Shown: positions 9,352 through 17,721 of the stretch, in pieces
Numbering within the stretch: the stretch's first letter is position 1
How the letters are laid out: the number at the start of each line of letters is the position of its first letter
Source of the DNA: UBA6168 sp965222975
Lineage (GTDB): Bacteria > Bacteroidota > Bacteroidia > Chitinophagales > Saprospiraceae
DNA length: 64,000 nucleotides
Assembly: GCA_965222975.1 (NCBI GenBank)
Contig: CBDCVJ010000086.1
Location: forward strand, 752,644-816,643
Direction of reading: 5' to 3'
Translations under genes and position numbers: made by a program
Notes under the pieces: generated by a model
What the model saw: only the letters and a program-made list of their open reading frames with translations
Database searches by the model: none
What the model was told of the DNA's origin: nothing

Positions 9352-10236
9352 CTAATTTAAGTTATTGTAATAGCTTTTGAGTTTTTTTCGGCACTTCCAA
9401 GCCCGTGCTTTGATGCGGTCAGCAGTTGAACTGAGCATCTTTGCAATTTCTTTGTGCGAAAAACCTTTAACGTTAATATCGTTCAAGAGGCTATGACAAG
9501 GTTCATCGTTTGCTTTTAGCAGATTCCATGCTTTCTCCAATCGTTCATCATTGAATTCTAATTGCGCAGTTTGAATATTGGCCCATGCTTCAGCAGAAAA
9601 TTTATCTTTTTGATATTCATCCAACATATCGAAGGATATCGTTTCCTTTAATTTGTTTTTCTTTTTTCCAACATCAATACACCTATAATTAAATATTTTT
9701 TGAAAATAAGTTTCTATAGCAGCTTCCCCTCTAAAAGGGGAATCTTCATTCCTCATCTTTCTGAAAAATTCTTCTAATGCAGTATTATATGCTTCTTTCA
9801 ATTCAGCCTTGTCATTCAATTTTTTTTGTTTGAGAAAAACATGAAATATTTTACTAAGCCGGTATTCAATGTAGTGTTCAATGGATTTTCTTGTTATCGG
9901 ATTTGTAGATTTTAATTGAGAAATAAGTTCGTTATCGAATATTTTCGTAAATATTGATTTGGTGGAACTATTTAAATAAGGTTGGAATTCTGACTTGCTG
10001 ATTTCTTGGACAAAAAGATCAAATGCTGTATCAAATGATTGGAGTATTTCTTTTTTGCGCCCAGTGTATTGATTTTTTGGAGAGCGTTTCAATGAATTTT
10101 TTACCTTTTGAATAATATTGGCGTTCTCTGCAACTAACTTAAATTCATTTAATAGGCGGTGCTTTGTTCTGGAAACGGCTTTGGCCTTTTCCATTGCCTT
10201 TTCGGTTCTTAATATTTTAATATCAGATTTGTCCAT
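9352..10236 (-). CDS. Sigma-70-family (ECF-like) factor with a long N-terminal extension
   Basis: From the ATG at 10236 the product has 294 residues (six more if the ATG at 10254 is used). The C-terminal half looks like an ECF sigma factor. A region-2-like segment (AYNTALEEFFRKM ... AAIETYFQKIFNYRCIDVGKK) lies at ~150-195. A region-4 helix-turn-helix (LNDINVKGFSHKEIAKML ... IKARAWKCRKKLK) lies at ~235-290. The first ~120 residues are an extra helical domain absent from the usual ~190-residue ECF proteins. It is followed 4 bases later by the anti-sigma gene, supporting the assignment. In region 4 the usual xMSYEEIA is GFSHKEIAKML. Target promoters cannot be read from this window; autoregulation is likely in such pairs but not shown. 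Confidence 0.75.
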   Translation of the reverse strand: MDKSDIKILRTEKAMEKAKAVSRTKHRLLNEFKLVAENANIIQKVKNSLKRSPKNQYTGRKKEILQSFDTAFDLFVQEISKSEFQPYLNSSTKSIFTKIFDNELISQLKSTNPITRKSIEHYIEYRLSKIFHVFLKQKKLNDKAELKEAYNTALEEFFRKMRNEDSPFRGEAAIETYFQKIFNYRCIDVGKKKNKLKETISFDMLDEYQKDKFSAEAWANIQTAQLEFNDERLEKAWNLLKANDEPCHSLLNDINVKGFSHKEIAKMLSSTADRIKARAWKCRKKLKSYYNNLN

Positions 10237-10353
10237 TAGGTTTTGATAGAACAATATGTTGGTCAGGTTTGTACTTGTATATTTAGGGTGTCAAATAGTC
10301 ATCATAAAATCTTTCCACCTGACACGGACAATTTGATCCTTCAAGTTTCCCCC

Positions 10354-11895
10354 TCACAACGGCAAATTCCCATGCTTCTTCCTCGGCAATTTCTCCACCT
10401 TATTCTCCAACATCGAAAACGCCTTAATTAATTTCCGCCGCGTATCTTTTGGATGAATCACCTCATCAATAAAACCCCGCTCGGCAGCTGTATAAGGGTT
10501 GGCAAAAAGGTCTTTGTATTCCTGTTCCTTTTGGGCGAGAAGGGCGGCAGGGTCATCTGCTTCTTTTATTTCTTTTCTAAAAATAATTTCGGAAGCACCT
10601 TTGGCACCCATCACGGCGATCTCAGCGGAGGGCCAGGCGAAGTTCATGTCGGCGCCGATGTGCTTGGAGTTCATCACATCGTAGGCACCGCCATAGGCCT
10701 TGCGGGTGATGACCGTCACCCTTGGCACGGTGGCTTCGCTGAAAGCATAAAGCAATTTGGCGCCATTGACAATAATACCGTTCCATTCTTGGTCGGTGCC
10801 GGGGAGGAAACCAGGGACATCTTCCAATACCAATAAGGGGATATTGAAGCAGTCGCAGAAACGGACGAAGCGGGCGCCCTTACGGGAGGAGTTTACGTCC
10901 AGCACACCAGCAAGGCTCATTGGCTGATTGCCGACGATACCGATGCTGCGGCCTGCCAGACGGGCGAAACCAACCACAATGTTTTCGGCAAATTCCTCAT
11001 GTATTTCAAAAAAAGAATCCTCGTCCACGATGCCTTTGATGACGTCCCGCATGTCGTAGGGTTGATTGGCACTTTCGGGGATCATATCGGTGAGTTCTTC
11101 TCGGGTTTCTTCGCCCAATTGATAATCCAAGCGCGGGGTCTTTTCCTCGCAGTTCTGTGGCATGTAGGAGAGGAGCATTTTTATTTTTTCAATACAGACA
11201 ATGTCGTTGGCGGCGGTCAGGTGGGTAACGCCGGATTTGGTAGCGTGGGTATGGGCACCTCCCAATTCTTCGCTCGTAACTTCCTCATTTGTAACGGTTT
11301 TGACCACATTGGGGCCAGTGACAAACATGTAGCTCGTATGCTCCACCATGATGGTAAAATCGGTCATGGCAGGTGAATAAACCGCTCCGCCTGCACAAGG
11401 GCCCATTACCGCCGAAATCTGAGGGATGACACCTGATGACCGCACATTTCGGTAGAAAATATCAGCATAGCCACCAAGTGAGCGGACGCCTTCCTGTATC
11501 CTCGCTCCGCCCGAATCATTGAGGCCGATGACAGGTGCTCCGTTCTTCATGGCAAGATCCATTATTTTACAAATCTTCTCAGCATGTGTCTCGGAGAGCG
11601 AACCACCGAACACCGTAAAGTCTTGGGCAAAGACATAAACCAAACGCCCGTTCACCGTGCCATAACCCGTTACGACGCCATCGCCCAAAAATTTTTGCTT
11701 TTCCATGCCAAACTCTTTGGTACGGTGGGTGACGAGCATGCCTATTTCTTCAAAAGAGCCTTCGTCCAACAGGAAATGGATGCGCTCCCGGGCGGTCAGC
11801 TTGCCTTTTTCATGCTGCTTCTCAATGCGTTTTTCACCCCCGCCCAGATGGGCTAGGGCTATTTTCGATTGAAGTAGTTCCAGTTTTTTATCCAT
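10354..11895 (-). CDS. Acyl-CoA carboxylase carboxyltransferase (beta) subunit, propionyl/methylmalonyl type
   Basis: The 513-residue product matches PccB/AccD5-like carboxyltransferases over its full length. It has the N-terminal GGGEKRIEKQHEKGKLTARERI, the oxyanion-hole glycine motifs (NDSGGARIQEGV, MGPCAGGAVYSPAMTDF) and the second acyl-CoA lobe (EDVPGFLPGTDQEWNGIIVNGAKLLYAFSEATVPRVTVI). It ends with the characteristic KLPRKKHGNLPL tail. The enzyme transfers carboxyl from carboxybiotin to propionyl-CoA or a related acyl-CoA in the cytosol, as part of odd-chain and branched-chain catabolism or methylmalonyl-CoA metabolism. The biotin-carrier and carboxylase subunits are not in this window. 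Length and start are standard. Exact acyl-CoA specificity cannot be assigned from sequence alone. Confidence 0.95.
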   Translation of the reverse strand: MDKKLELLQSKIALAHLGGGEKRIEKQHEKGKLTARERIHFLLDEGSFEEIGMLVTHRTKEFGMEKQKFLGDGVVTGYGTVNGRLVYVFAQDFTVFGGSLSETHAEKICKIMDLAMKNGAPVIGLNDSGGARIQEGVRSLGGYADIFYRNVRSSGVIPQISAVMGPCAGGAVYSPAMTDFTIMVEHTSYMFVTGPNVVKTVTNEEVTSEELGGAHTHATKSGVTHLTAANDIVCIEKIKMLLSYMPQNCEEKTPRLDYQLGEETREELTDMIPESANQPYDMRDVIKGIVDEDSFFEIHEEFAENIVVGFARLAGRSIGIVGNQPMSLAGVLDVNSSRKGARFVRFCDCFNIPLLVLEDVPGFLPGTDQEWNGIIVNGAKLLYAFSEATVPRVTVITRKAYGGAYDVMNSKHIGADMNFAWPSAEIAVMGAKGASEIIFRKEIKEADDPAALLAQKEQEYKDLFANPYTAAERGFIDEVIHPKDTRRKLIKAFSMLENKVEKLPRKKHGNLPL

Positions 11896-12046
11896 CTTTT
11901 AAATCTTAGGTGTTTTACAGGGTAGGATTTTTAAAGAGCGGGCTAAGGTAGGGATTAAGTTCGACAGATGGTCAGTTCTCGTTTCGTCAATCTTCGGTTT
12001 GGCAATTCACTGAGTTTAGTCCATTTTCATGAAAACAGGAAAATGA

Positions 12047-12084
12047 AAAAGAGGTAACATCCAAATTGCAATGTTACCTCTTTT
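12047..12084 (-). terminator. Hairpin terminator after the bifunctional nuclease gene
   Basis: Arms at 12047-12060 and 12071-12084 are perfectly complementary (14 bp) with a 10-base loop. On the minus strand the hairpin ends in TCTTTTT after the stop at 12123. Confidence 0.7.
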
Positions 12085-12122
12085 CAGTTCTTTGACTGAC
12101 AAACTGAAGACTGCGAACTGCC

Positions 12123-12734
12123 CTACCCCTGCTCCTGCCGTCGATTGATCTCGTCCCTGATTTTTGCTGCCTGTTCGTAGTCCTCTTTTGAAAGGACGTC
12201 TTCGAGGAGCTTGTTCAGTTCGTCCACCGAGTAAGTGGTCAGGGAGGCACCTTTCACAGGGCCTTTCTTGCGGCGGGTGCGGGTAGCGCCCGTTTTGGCT
12301 GTTGCTTTCCCTTCGGGTTCTTCCAGCACGACACCAGCAGCATCCAAAATGAATTCGTAAGTATAAATGGGGCAGTTGAAACGCACTGCCATGGCAAGTG
12401 CATCGGAGGTACGGGAGTCTATTTCAAAGACTTCGCCGTTTCGTTCACAAATCAACCGGGCGTAGAAAATGCCATCCAGCAAATTGTTGATGACGACCTC
12501 TTTCAGGTCAATAGTGAAGGTTTCGAGGGCATTTTTGAACAGATCATGCGTGAGTGGTCGATTGGGCGTCATGCGTTCCATAGCAACAGCGATGGCCTGC
12601 GCCTCAAAACCGCCGATCACAATAGGAAGGCGTCTGGTGCCATGTTGTTCACCCAGAACGACCGCGTAATTATGTGATTGAGTGACGCTGTGCGAAAGGG
12701 CCACTATGTCGAGTTCTATCTTTCTCATATCCAT
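12123..12734 (-). CDS. Bifunctional nuclease (DUF151/BFN) family protein with a C-terminal UVR motif
   Basis: From the ATG at 12734 (MDMRKIELDIVALS) the product has 203 residues; a longer frame upstream adds 22 non-conserved residues. Residues ~1-135 are the BFN/DUF151 domain (VVLGEQHGTRRLPIVIGGFEAQAI, RTSDALAMAVRFNCPIY). Residues ~165-200 contain a UvrB/UvrC-type UVR motif (LEDVLSKEDYEQAAKIRDEI) after a Lys/Arg-rich linker. BFN-family proteins of plants and bacteria have been linked to RNase/DNase activity, but the biochemical role in Bacteroidota is unsettled; the UVR motif suggests protein-protein contact in nucleic-acid processing. It stands between a terminator and rlmB, all on the minus strand, probably as its own unit. 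Confidence 0.85.
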   Translation of the reverse strand: MDMRKIELDIVALSHSVTQSHNYAVVLGEQHGTRRLPIVIGGFEAQAIAVAMERMTPNRPLTHDLFKNALETFTIDLKEVVINNLLDGIFYARLICERNGEVFEIDSRTSDALAMAVRFNCPIYTYEFILDAAGVVLEEPEGKATAKTGATRTRRKKGPVKGASLTTYSVDELNKLLEDVLSKEDYEQAAKIRDEINRRQEQG

Positions 12735-12874
12735 ATAAAGAACAGGTTGAAAAAATTGGCCAGTGCCATTCTCCGTCGCAGGGCTATCGTTCAAGGCCAT
12801 GTTTTGTTTCCCAATGGGAAAGGGATTGCGAAATTCGATGATTCATAAGAAAAAAACAACGGTTCTTCTCGGAT

Positions 12875-12919
12875 TTTGGCAGAGAGAGAAAAATTGAAAA
12901 TTTTTCTCTCTCTGCCAAA
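12875..12919. repeat. Perfect 21-bp palindrome with 3-base loop
   Basis: Arms 12875-12895 and 12899-12919 are perfectly complementary with loop GAA. It lies between rlmB and the bifunctional nuclease gene, both minus strand, and may terminate rlmB transcription or fold in the leader of the next gene. There is no T-run outside the stem. Confidence 0.75.
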
Positions 12920-13106
12920 GGCTGTTTTTGGGTATTGAAAAAAATCCTTTTTTAAATTCCCTTGAAAATCCGTGATAGACCAAAACAACTTATGATCGGA
13001 GGGACTGTTCTAACGCAACATATTTATTTATATTCAAGGTAAAGCTACATCGGGCATTGGGAAAGGTGGTAGGATTGGAGAAGGTTTTTTGGTTAACCAC
13101 CAACCG

Positions 13107-13916
13107 TCAACCGTTTTTGGCCCGCTGCCGCAGGGCCTCATACAGCATGATGCCCGTAGCGACCGAGACATTGAAAGAGTCCGTTTCGCCTCTTTGGGGG
13201 ATGATGAACCGTTCGTCCACTGCTTTGAGGACCTTCTTGCTGACGCCTTCATCTTCTGACCCGATAACGAGGGCAGTAGGGTCAGTGAAATCCATCTCAT
13301 AAATAGGTCGTTTGGATTGTAGGTCGCCTGCAAAAACTTGCACACTTGCGTTTTGCAAATATTCAACTGATGTAATCAGGCTTTTTTCCCGACAAACTGC
13401 CAAACGGGTGAGTGCCCCGGCAGAGGTTTTAATGGCATCGGCGTTGATGAGCGCGGAACCACTACTTGGTACAACGAGTGCATGCACCCCGCAGATCTCA
13501 GCCGAACGGGCGATGGCACCAAGGTTGCGGACATCCGTTACCTGGTCGAGGAGGAGGAGGAGAGGTGTTTCGCCTTTTTCAAAAATCATGGGGATGACAT
13601 CTGCCAATTTATAGTAAGTAAGCAATGCCAGATAGCCAACGATGCCTTGGTGGTTTCCATTTGTGATCCTGTTGAGCTTTTCTTTGGGAACATATTGGAG
13701 CGGTATTTCATACTCCCGGCAAAGTTTACGGACTTCAATTTCAAAATCACCCACTGTGCCCCTTTGTATGAACACTTTGTCGAAGTTTGCGCCCGAACGA
13801 ATGGCATCGGTCACAGGGTGGCGGCCAAAGATGAGATTAGTGGTTTTGTTTTGTTTCAAGATGGAAGGATTGGAAATTGAGAAATTAGGAAAATGGATGA
13901 TTGATGAAATTTCCAA
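13107..13916 (-). CDS. rlmB: 23S rRNA (guanosine-2'-O-)-methyltransferase RlmB / TrmH-family
   Basis: The product belongs to the SpoU/TrmH family. An N-terminal substrate-binding domain (NLIFGRHPVTDAIRSGANFDKVFIQRG) precedes the SPOUT catalytic domain with LLLLDQVTDVRNLGAIARSAEICG, ALVIGSEDEGVSKKVL and the C-terminal FNVSVATGIMLYEALRQR knot. RlmB methylates G2251 of 23S rRNA in E. coli, using S-adenosylmethionine. The ATG at 13916 gives 269 residues, but its first ~19 residues look like untranslated sequence. The TTG at 13857-13859 (M-K-Q-N-K) would give 250 residues, closer to the family norm. Members of this family also act on other RNAs, so the exact target is inferred. Confidence 0.9.
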   Translation of the reverse strand: MEISSIIHFPNFSISNPSILKQNKTTNLIFGRHPVTDAIRSGANFDKVFIQRGTVGDFEIEVRKLCREYEIPLQYVPKEKLNRITNGNHQGIVGYLALLTYYKLADVIPMIFEKGETPLLLLLDQVTDVRNLGAIARSAEICGVHALVVPSSGSALINADAIKTSAGALTRLAVCREKSLITSVEYLQNASVQVFAGDLQSKRPIYEMDFTDPTALVIGSEDEGVSKKVLKAVDERFIIPQRGETDSFNVSVATGIMLYEALRQRAKNG

Positions 13917-13973
13917 TTTCCGAGATTTCGGCGGGAAGGTACGAAGGGTTTTTGGGAATTGAAGAATAAGTCG

Positions 13974-15730
13974 TTATTCCACCTTCACCAATTTGCCGCT
14001 TTTCAACATCACGTCCTGCTCCCATATCTGGTAAAAATAAACCCCTGCCCCCAAGCCGTCCAGCCGCAGCGTGTTCCACCCCGTCCGTACCTCCTGCGCC
14101 TTTTGCTGTCGGCCCACCGCATCGTACAAAACCACTTTCGCATCCTTCGGCAAATAGTCACTGATGATCACGTTCACCCCTTCCCGGCAGGGGTTGGGGA
14201 AAACGGTGATGTCCACCTCCTGCGCCTCTTCCGAGGACGAGACCGTGCCGAGTTCGAGGGTGCGGCAGAAGGTGTGCCCCCCATTGACATTGCTGACGGT
14301 GAGGCAGACCTCGTAGGTGCCTGCCTGTGGGAACACATGCACCGGGCTGGTGTCCTGCGAGGTGGCGTTGCCGTGGCCGAAGTCCCAGTGCCATTCGGCA
14401 GGCTCGTAATAGCTCAGGTCGGTGAACTCCACTCGCAGGTAGTCCAAGGTGTCCCCCAAAGGGGCAGGCTGCTCGTAGCGGTACTTGGCGATGGGCATAT
14501 TGTCGAGGCCGAGGGTGTCGCAGGGGGAGCCGTCGAGGGGGCCAAGGCGGTAGTTGGGGTGGTTGGGAAGGGTTCCACCATTGTAGTTGAGGAGGTTGAC
14601 TCCCCGTTGGTTGAAGTTGCACGCCAACCCTTTTTCGTTGGGGTTTTCGATGACGTGCAGGTATCGTGAGCCATTGGGTACACTGATATATATTTTTCCA
14701 TCCGGTGCCAATTGGGCAAGAAAGAACAGGTTGGCAAAAGGGTCAACGTGGCCGTCATAGATACCAACGACTTCTTCCGAAGATGGAATATCATCCGCCC
14801 ATAGATCATATTGGTAAATAGTATCGGTGGCAGAAAAATATAGGAAGCGGGAGTTGGGCGAAATGGCGAGGCCGGGAGAAGCAATATTTTGACCCACTGA
14901 AAACTGGATAAGAATTTCGTTGGACAATTCACCTGTGCATCGGTCAAAGTCAAATATTTGAAGAAAATCATCATGGCGACCGTTGATTATGGCATACTTG
15001 GTACCATCTGGTGAAAATACTGCCTGCCCAAGCCCGTCAATTACAGAAGTGCCAACCGTTTGGGTATCAACAATTTCAGGGCCATTAGGTGCGATGAGTA
15101 TTGTATAGTAATTCTTGGTCATCCATTCGTTATACAACAGCCACCAGTCCCGCCCATTGGCATGTTTGATGGCAGTCAGTTTGCCTAGCCAAAGTGAATC
15201 GGAAATAATAAATTCGTTTTTGTCAATAACCTTACCCATGCCATTATCTTGGCTCATATCAATAGTTGTGTAGAGCAAGGCAAACGTTATAAAATCGAAC
15301 GGATCATCGAAAAGTTTGTAAGGGGCATGAATACGTAATATTTATCAGGATCACCAGGTATTGGAATGGAAAAGATGCATTGCGGTCCGATTACATAACT
15401 TGCCCCACTTGAAGAAGCGTGGTCTCCAGGGTTTAGCCCTGTACCGTTTGCCATAGTCTGATGGTTTGCATTCGAAATGAACTTCCCATTGGAATAAAAC
15501 AACAATTTTCCCTCTGCATCAGATGTCACTGTACAGTTCCGGAACATAATCATAGACTTTGGATCAATGGTGATCTGTGGCGGGTCAACATTGAAATCCA
15601 TGCGAGTGTCAGAGAGAGGCGGCGCTTCATTCCCGGCACCAAAAAGCCACACATGGTCATGGTTTTGGGCGTTGGCTGTTAAACTTGCCAAGCTGAGAAC
15701 GGACAGAAAAGCAAGGTGTATATATCTCAT
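13974..15730 (-). pseudogene. T9SS-secreted beta-propeller/PKD protein, split by a frameshift
   Basis: Two minus-strand frames (15730-15287 and 15278-13974) form one gene. The first begins with a signal peptide (MRYIHLAFLSVLSLASLTANA) and HDHVWLFGAGNEAPP, then stops after PLTNFSMIRSIL. In the next frame the natural continuation (YKLFDDPFDFITFALLYTT) is present at about 15310-15325, so one base is missing, or two extra. Joined, the protein is ~580 residues. A propeller-like domain (FSPDGTKYAIINGRHDDFLQIFDF, ISPNSRFLYFSATDTIYQYDL) is followed by a PKD domain (WHWDFGHGNATSQDTSPVHVF) and a T9SS C-terminal domain (VFPNPCREGVNVIISD ... GVYFYQIW). The break may be a real mutation or a sequencing error. 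The second frame is GC-richer and otherwise clean, which favours recent damage or error. Confidence 0.8.
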
Positions 15731-15802
15731 ATAAAATCCAGTTTAAGATGGGGAGGCAGCTTAATGTACTGCCTCCCCAAAAATTGATCCTTCTATTGTT
15801 TA

Positions 15803-15956
15803 TTCAAGAACGGCGTTGTTGCATGAACATATATTATTTCGTTTTTCATTTTTTCGCCAAATTTTTCTCACGTAAAAGCTGTTTTGAAAAATTTAGATGA
15901 TCTAATAAGGCCTATTGCCAAAGGAAAAATGTTCATGCAACAACGCCTTCAAGAAC
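15803..15956. mobile_element. 136-bp MITE with 19-bp perfect terminal inverted repeats and 9-bp target duplication
   Basis: Terminal repeats at 15812-15830 and 15929-15947 are perfect inverse complements (outer end GGCGTTGTTGCATGAACAT). They are flanked by direct repeats TTCAAGAAC at 15803-15811 and 15948-15956. There is no ORF inside. The 9-bp duplication and the GGCnTTGTTG-type end resemble IS5-family, IS903-group elements, so the autonomous parent is probably such an element elsewhere (inference). Removing the element plus one duplication restores a reading frame that ends ...LIVLE, so the insertion altered the C-terminus of the adjacent gene to ...LEGVVA. Confidence 0.85.
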
Positions 15957-16503
15957 TATCAACTTTTTTGTCATAGTCCGATCTTTCGCTTTTATGTTTA
16001 CAACGTAAAACCCAGGTGAAAAGTCATCTAGGTTCAGGTCATAGCGGCTCATGCCCTGTCCAAGTTCTGCTGAAAATTTTTGTACCCCCTGCTCGTCAAC
16101 AATGGTCAAGTGGCCTTCCTCCAATATTTTCGGAAACCTCAGTTCAATCTGGTTTCTGGCGGCAGCCCCTGACTTCGCAGTCATTGAATTCCAAGGTAGC
16201 CCCACCGAATACGATTATTCTTGCTGAAGGGCCTAACCAAATTGAAGAGGATTGAAAGGTCACATCCTGATTTACGAAATAAGTTCCATTTATTGCCAGG
16301 CAGGTGTAAGAACCGCTTAGGTTATTACTGGTTGCAGTAAAGAAACCACTGAAAGTAGAACTGGAAGGACAATTGGTGCATTGTGAATATATGGTGTTTA
16401 TTAATGTAAAGACCAATGCTACTGATAAAAGAAACTTAATTGGGTAGTTTAAGAATCTTGGCTTAAAATAATTTTTGTTTAAATTTTTGATTTTCTTTTT
16501 CAT
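15933..16503 (-). pseudogene. Remnant of a T9SS-secreted protein (N-terminus joined out of frame to sorting domain)
   Basis: The 5' part, from the ATG at 16503, encodes a signal region (PIKFLLSVALVFTLINTIYS) and a short passenger start (ARIIVFGGATLEFNDCEVRGC), then stops at about 16144. In another frame, 16180-15933 encodes a T9SS-like C-terminal domain (IELRFPKILEEGHLTIVD ... GFYVVNIKAKDRTMTKKLIVL). GATLEFNDCEV is typical of the start of right-handed parallel-beta-helix surface proteins, whose passengers are hundreds of residues long. The middle therefore appears deleted and the frame lost. The extreme C-terminus is further changed by the MITE. I regard it as non-functional. Confidence 0.7.
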
Positions 16504-17656
16504 GGTAAAATATTTAAAGATTAAGAATAAATGACAACCACCCATTGGTGCAAACACCAGTGGACAGCTTGTCACCTGCTCAGAAAAGGCAATAAATGAG
16601 TCTGGCATAAAAAATCATTTCATGCCTATATACGTGTTCCAATGTTGTACATACAGGATTTTAGACAAATAACAAACAAGAGTAGGAAGTGCTATAAGGT
16701 TGTGAAAAACAGCACTTTGCGACAAAAACACTTTCAGTATAATAAAAACAAACTATGTATTTATTTTTATTAAAATACTTACATAAAGTCCATTAATATC
16801 TTTTTTGAAAAAACAATAGGGAAAGGTGGGACATAAAAATTAATTGTAAACGGTTTCATGGAAAATGTTTTTAATTGAGTTAGAGGATTGATAACGGATG
16901 CAATTTCTAAAAAAAACAGAAGTCAAAAATTTTAACATTATTTTTTTGTTGCACAATAGAAACATAGGCTTTCTATGAAAAAAAACGAATCTGACTAATT
17001 CTGATTTTATACATGTTTCCATTTCATCTTCTCATAATATAATTGCCTTTTGACTATGATATAAGTTTGTTATCCAGTATTTTTAATATATAGACTGAAT
17101 AATTGATCGATCAAATTTAAAGTGAGCATATTATCCCCATTTATTAAAATTGAATAAGTTGCAATACACTTTTTATATTTAAATCCGTTTTCAGGCAAAA
17201 ATTAAAAAAACTACTCCCTCTCTGAAAAATCTTTCTTCTCAGGCATGGAAAACCAAGTCATTTTCAAAAAGTGTATAGTAACTTAAAAATCGAAGCATGG
17301 TATATTATTTTTTTCGCCTGTTGTTCTAAAAACAGATAGCGAGTTAGCACTTGGATGGTCTTTAAAGTAGCTATTCAACAGTATCCCCGTGGCAGCGGCC
17401 ACGGAAATGTTTAAATCAAGAGAAATGAAAATGGAGCATTAAGCAATTGGTTTAAATTATTGTGCGGATTTCATTTTCTCATTGATTTACTCTATTAGGT
17501 GCAATTTTAGCAATGGGGGTTGGCGTGAGTTCGTTTTATTTCAAACATTGAGTTGTCTAGGAAACAGGACGAGGAAGCTCTTTCACAGTCAGCCCTGTTT
17601 TGCCTTCCTCCGAACAAATGGCCCATTCCTTTACTTTAAATTGCTATACATAACAA
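16504..17656. other. 1.15-kb AT-rich intergenic region
   Basis: I see no convincing gene here. Short ORFs at about 16840-17022 (minus) and 17482-17703 (plus) lack family resemblance and have intergenic base composition. The stretch holds one copy of a dispersed repeat (17165-17271) and, at its end, the promoter element of the metalloprotease gene. Confidence 0.6.
17165..17271 (+). repeat. Dispersed ~100-bp intergenic repeat, copy A
   Basis: This stretch shares a common series of blocks with 50857-50954 in the same orientation: TACACyTT near the start, AAATCyGTTTT, CTCCCTCT, then GGCATGGAAA and GTCATTTTC near the end. The gaps are small. It is non-coding in both places. It may be a MITE remnant or a small-RNA/regulatory family. 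Confidence 0.55.
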
Positions 17657-17664
17657 TAACTTTG
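17657..17664 (+). promoter_or_regulatory. -7 element (TAACTTTG) upstream of the metalloprotease gene
   Basis: TAACTTTG fits the Bacteroidota TAnnTTTG consensus and lies 58 bases before the ATG at 17722. A TTG occurs upstream but only at 13-base spacing, so the -33 element is weak. Confidence 0.35.
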
Positions 17665-17721
17665 TTCCTATATGGTATCCTGGCCGTTACTAATTCCAAC
17701 TAAACAAAACAGCCTATTTCA

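Noticed and set aside
13959..14669. Plus-strand 236-residue ORF
   Set aside because: It is antisense to the GC-rich T9SS/PKD gene; composition is a shadow effect.
16840..17022. Small minus-strand ORF in the intergenic region
   Set aside because: AT-driven composition, no family resemblance and no nearby signal.
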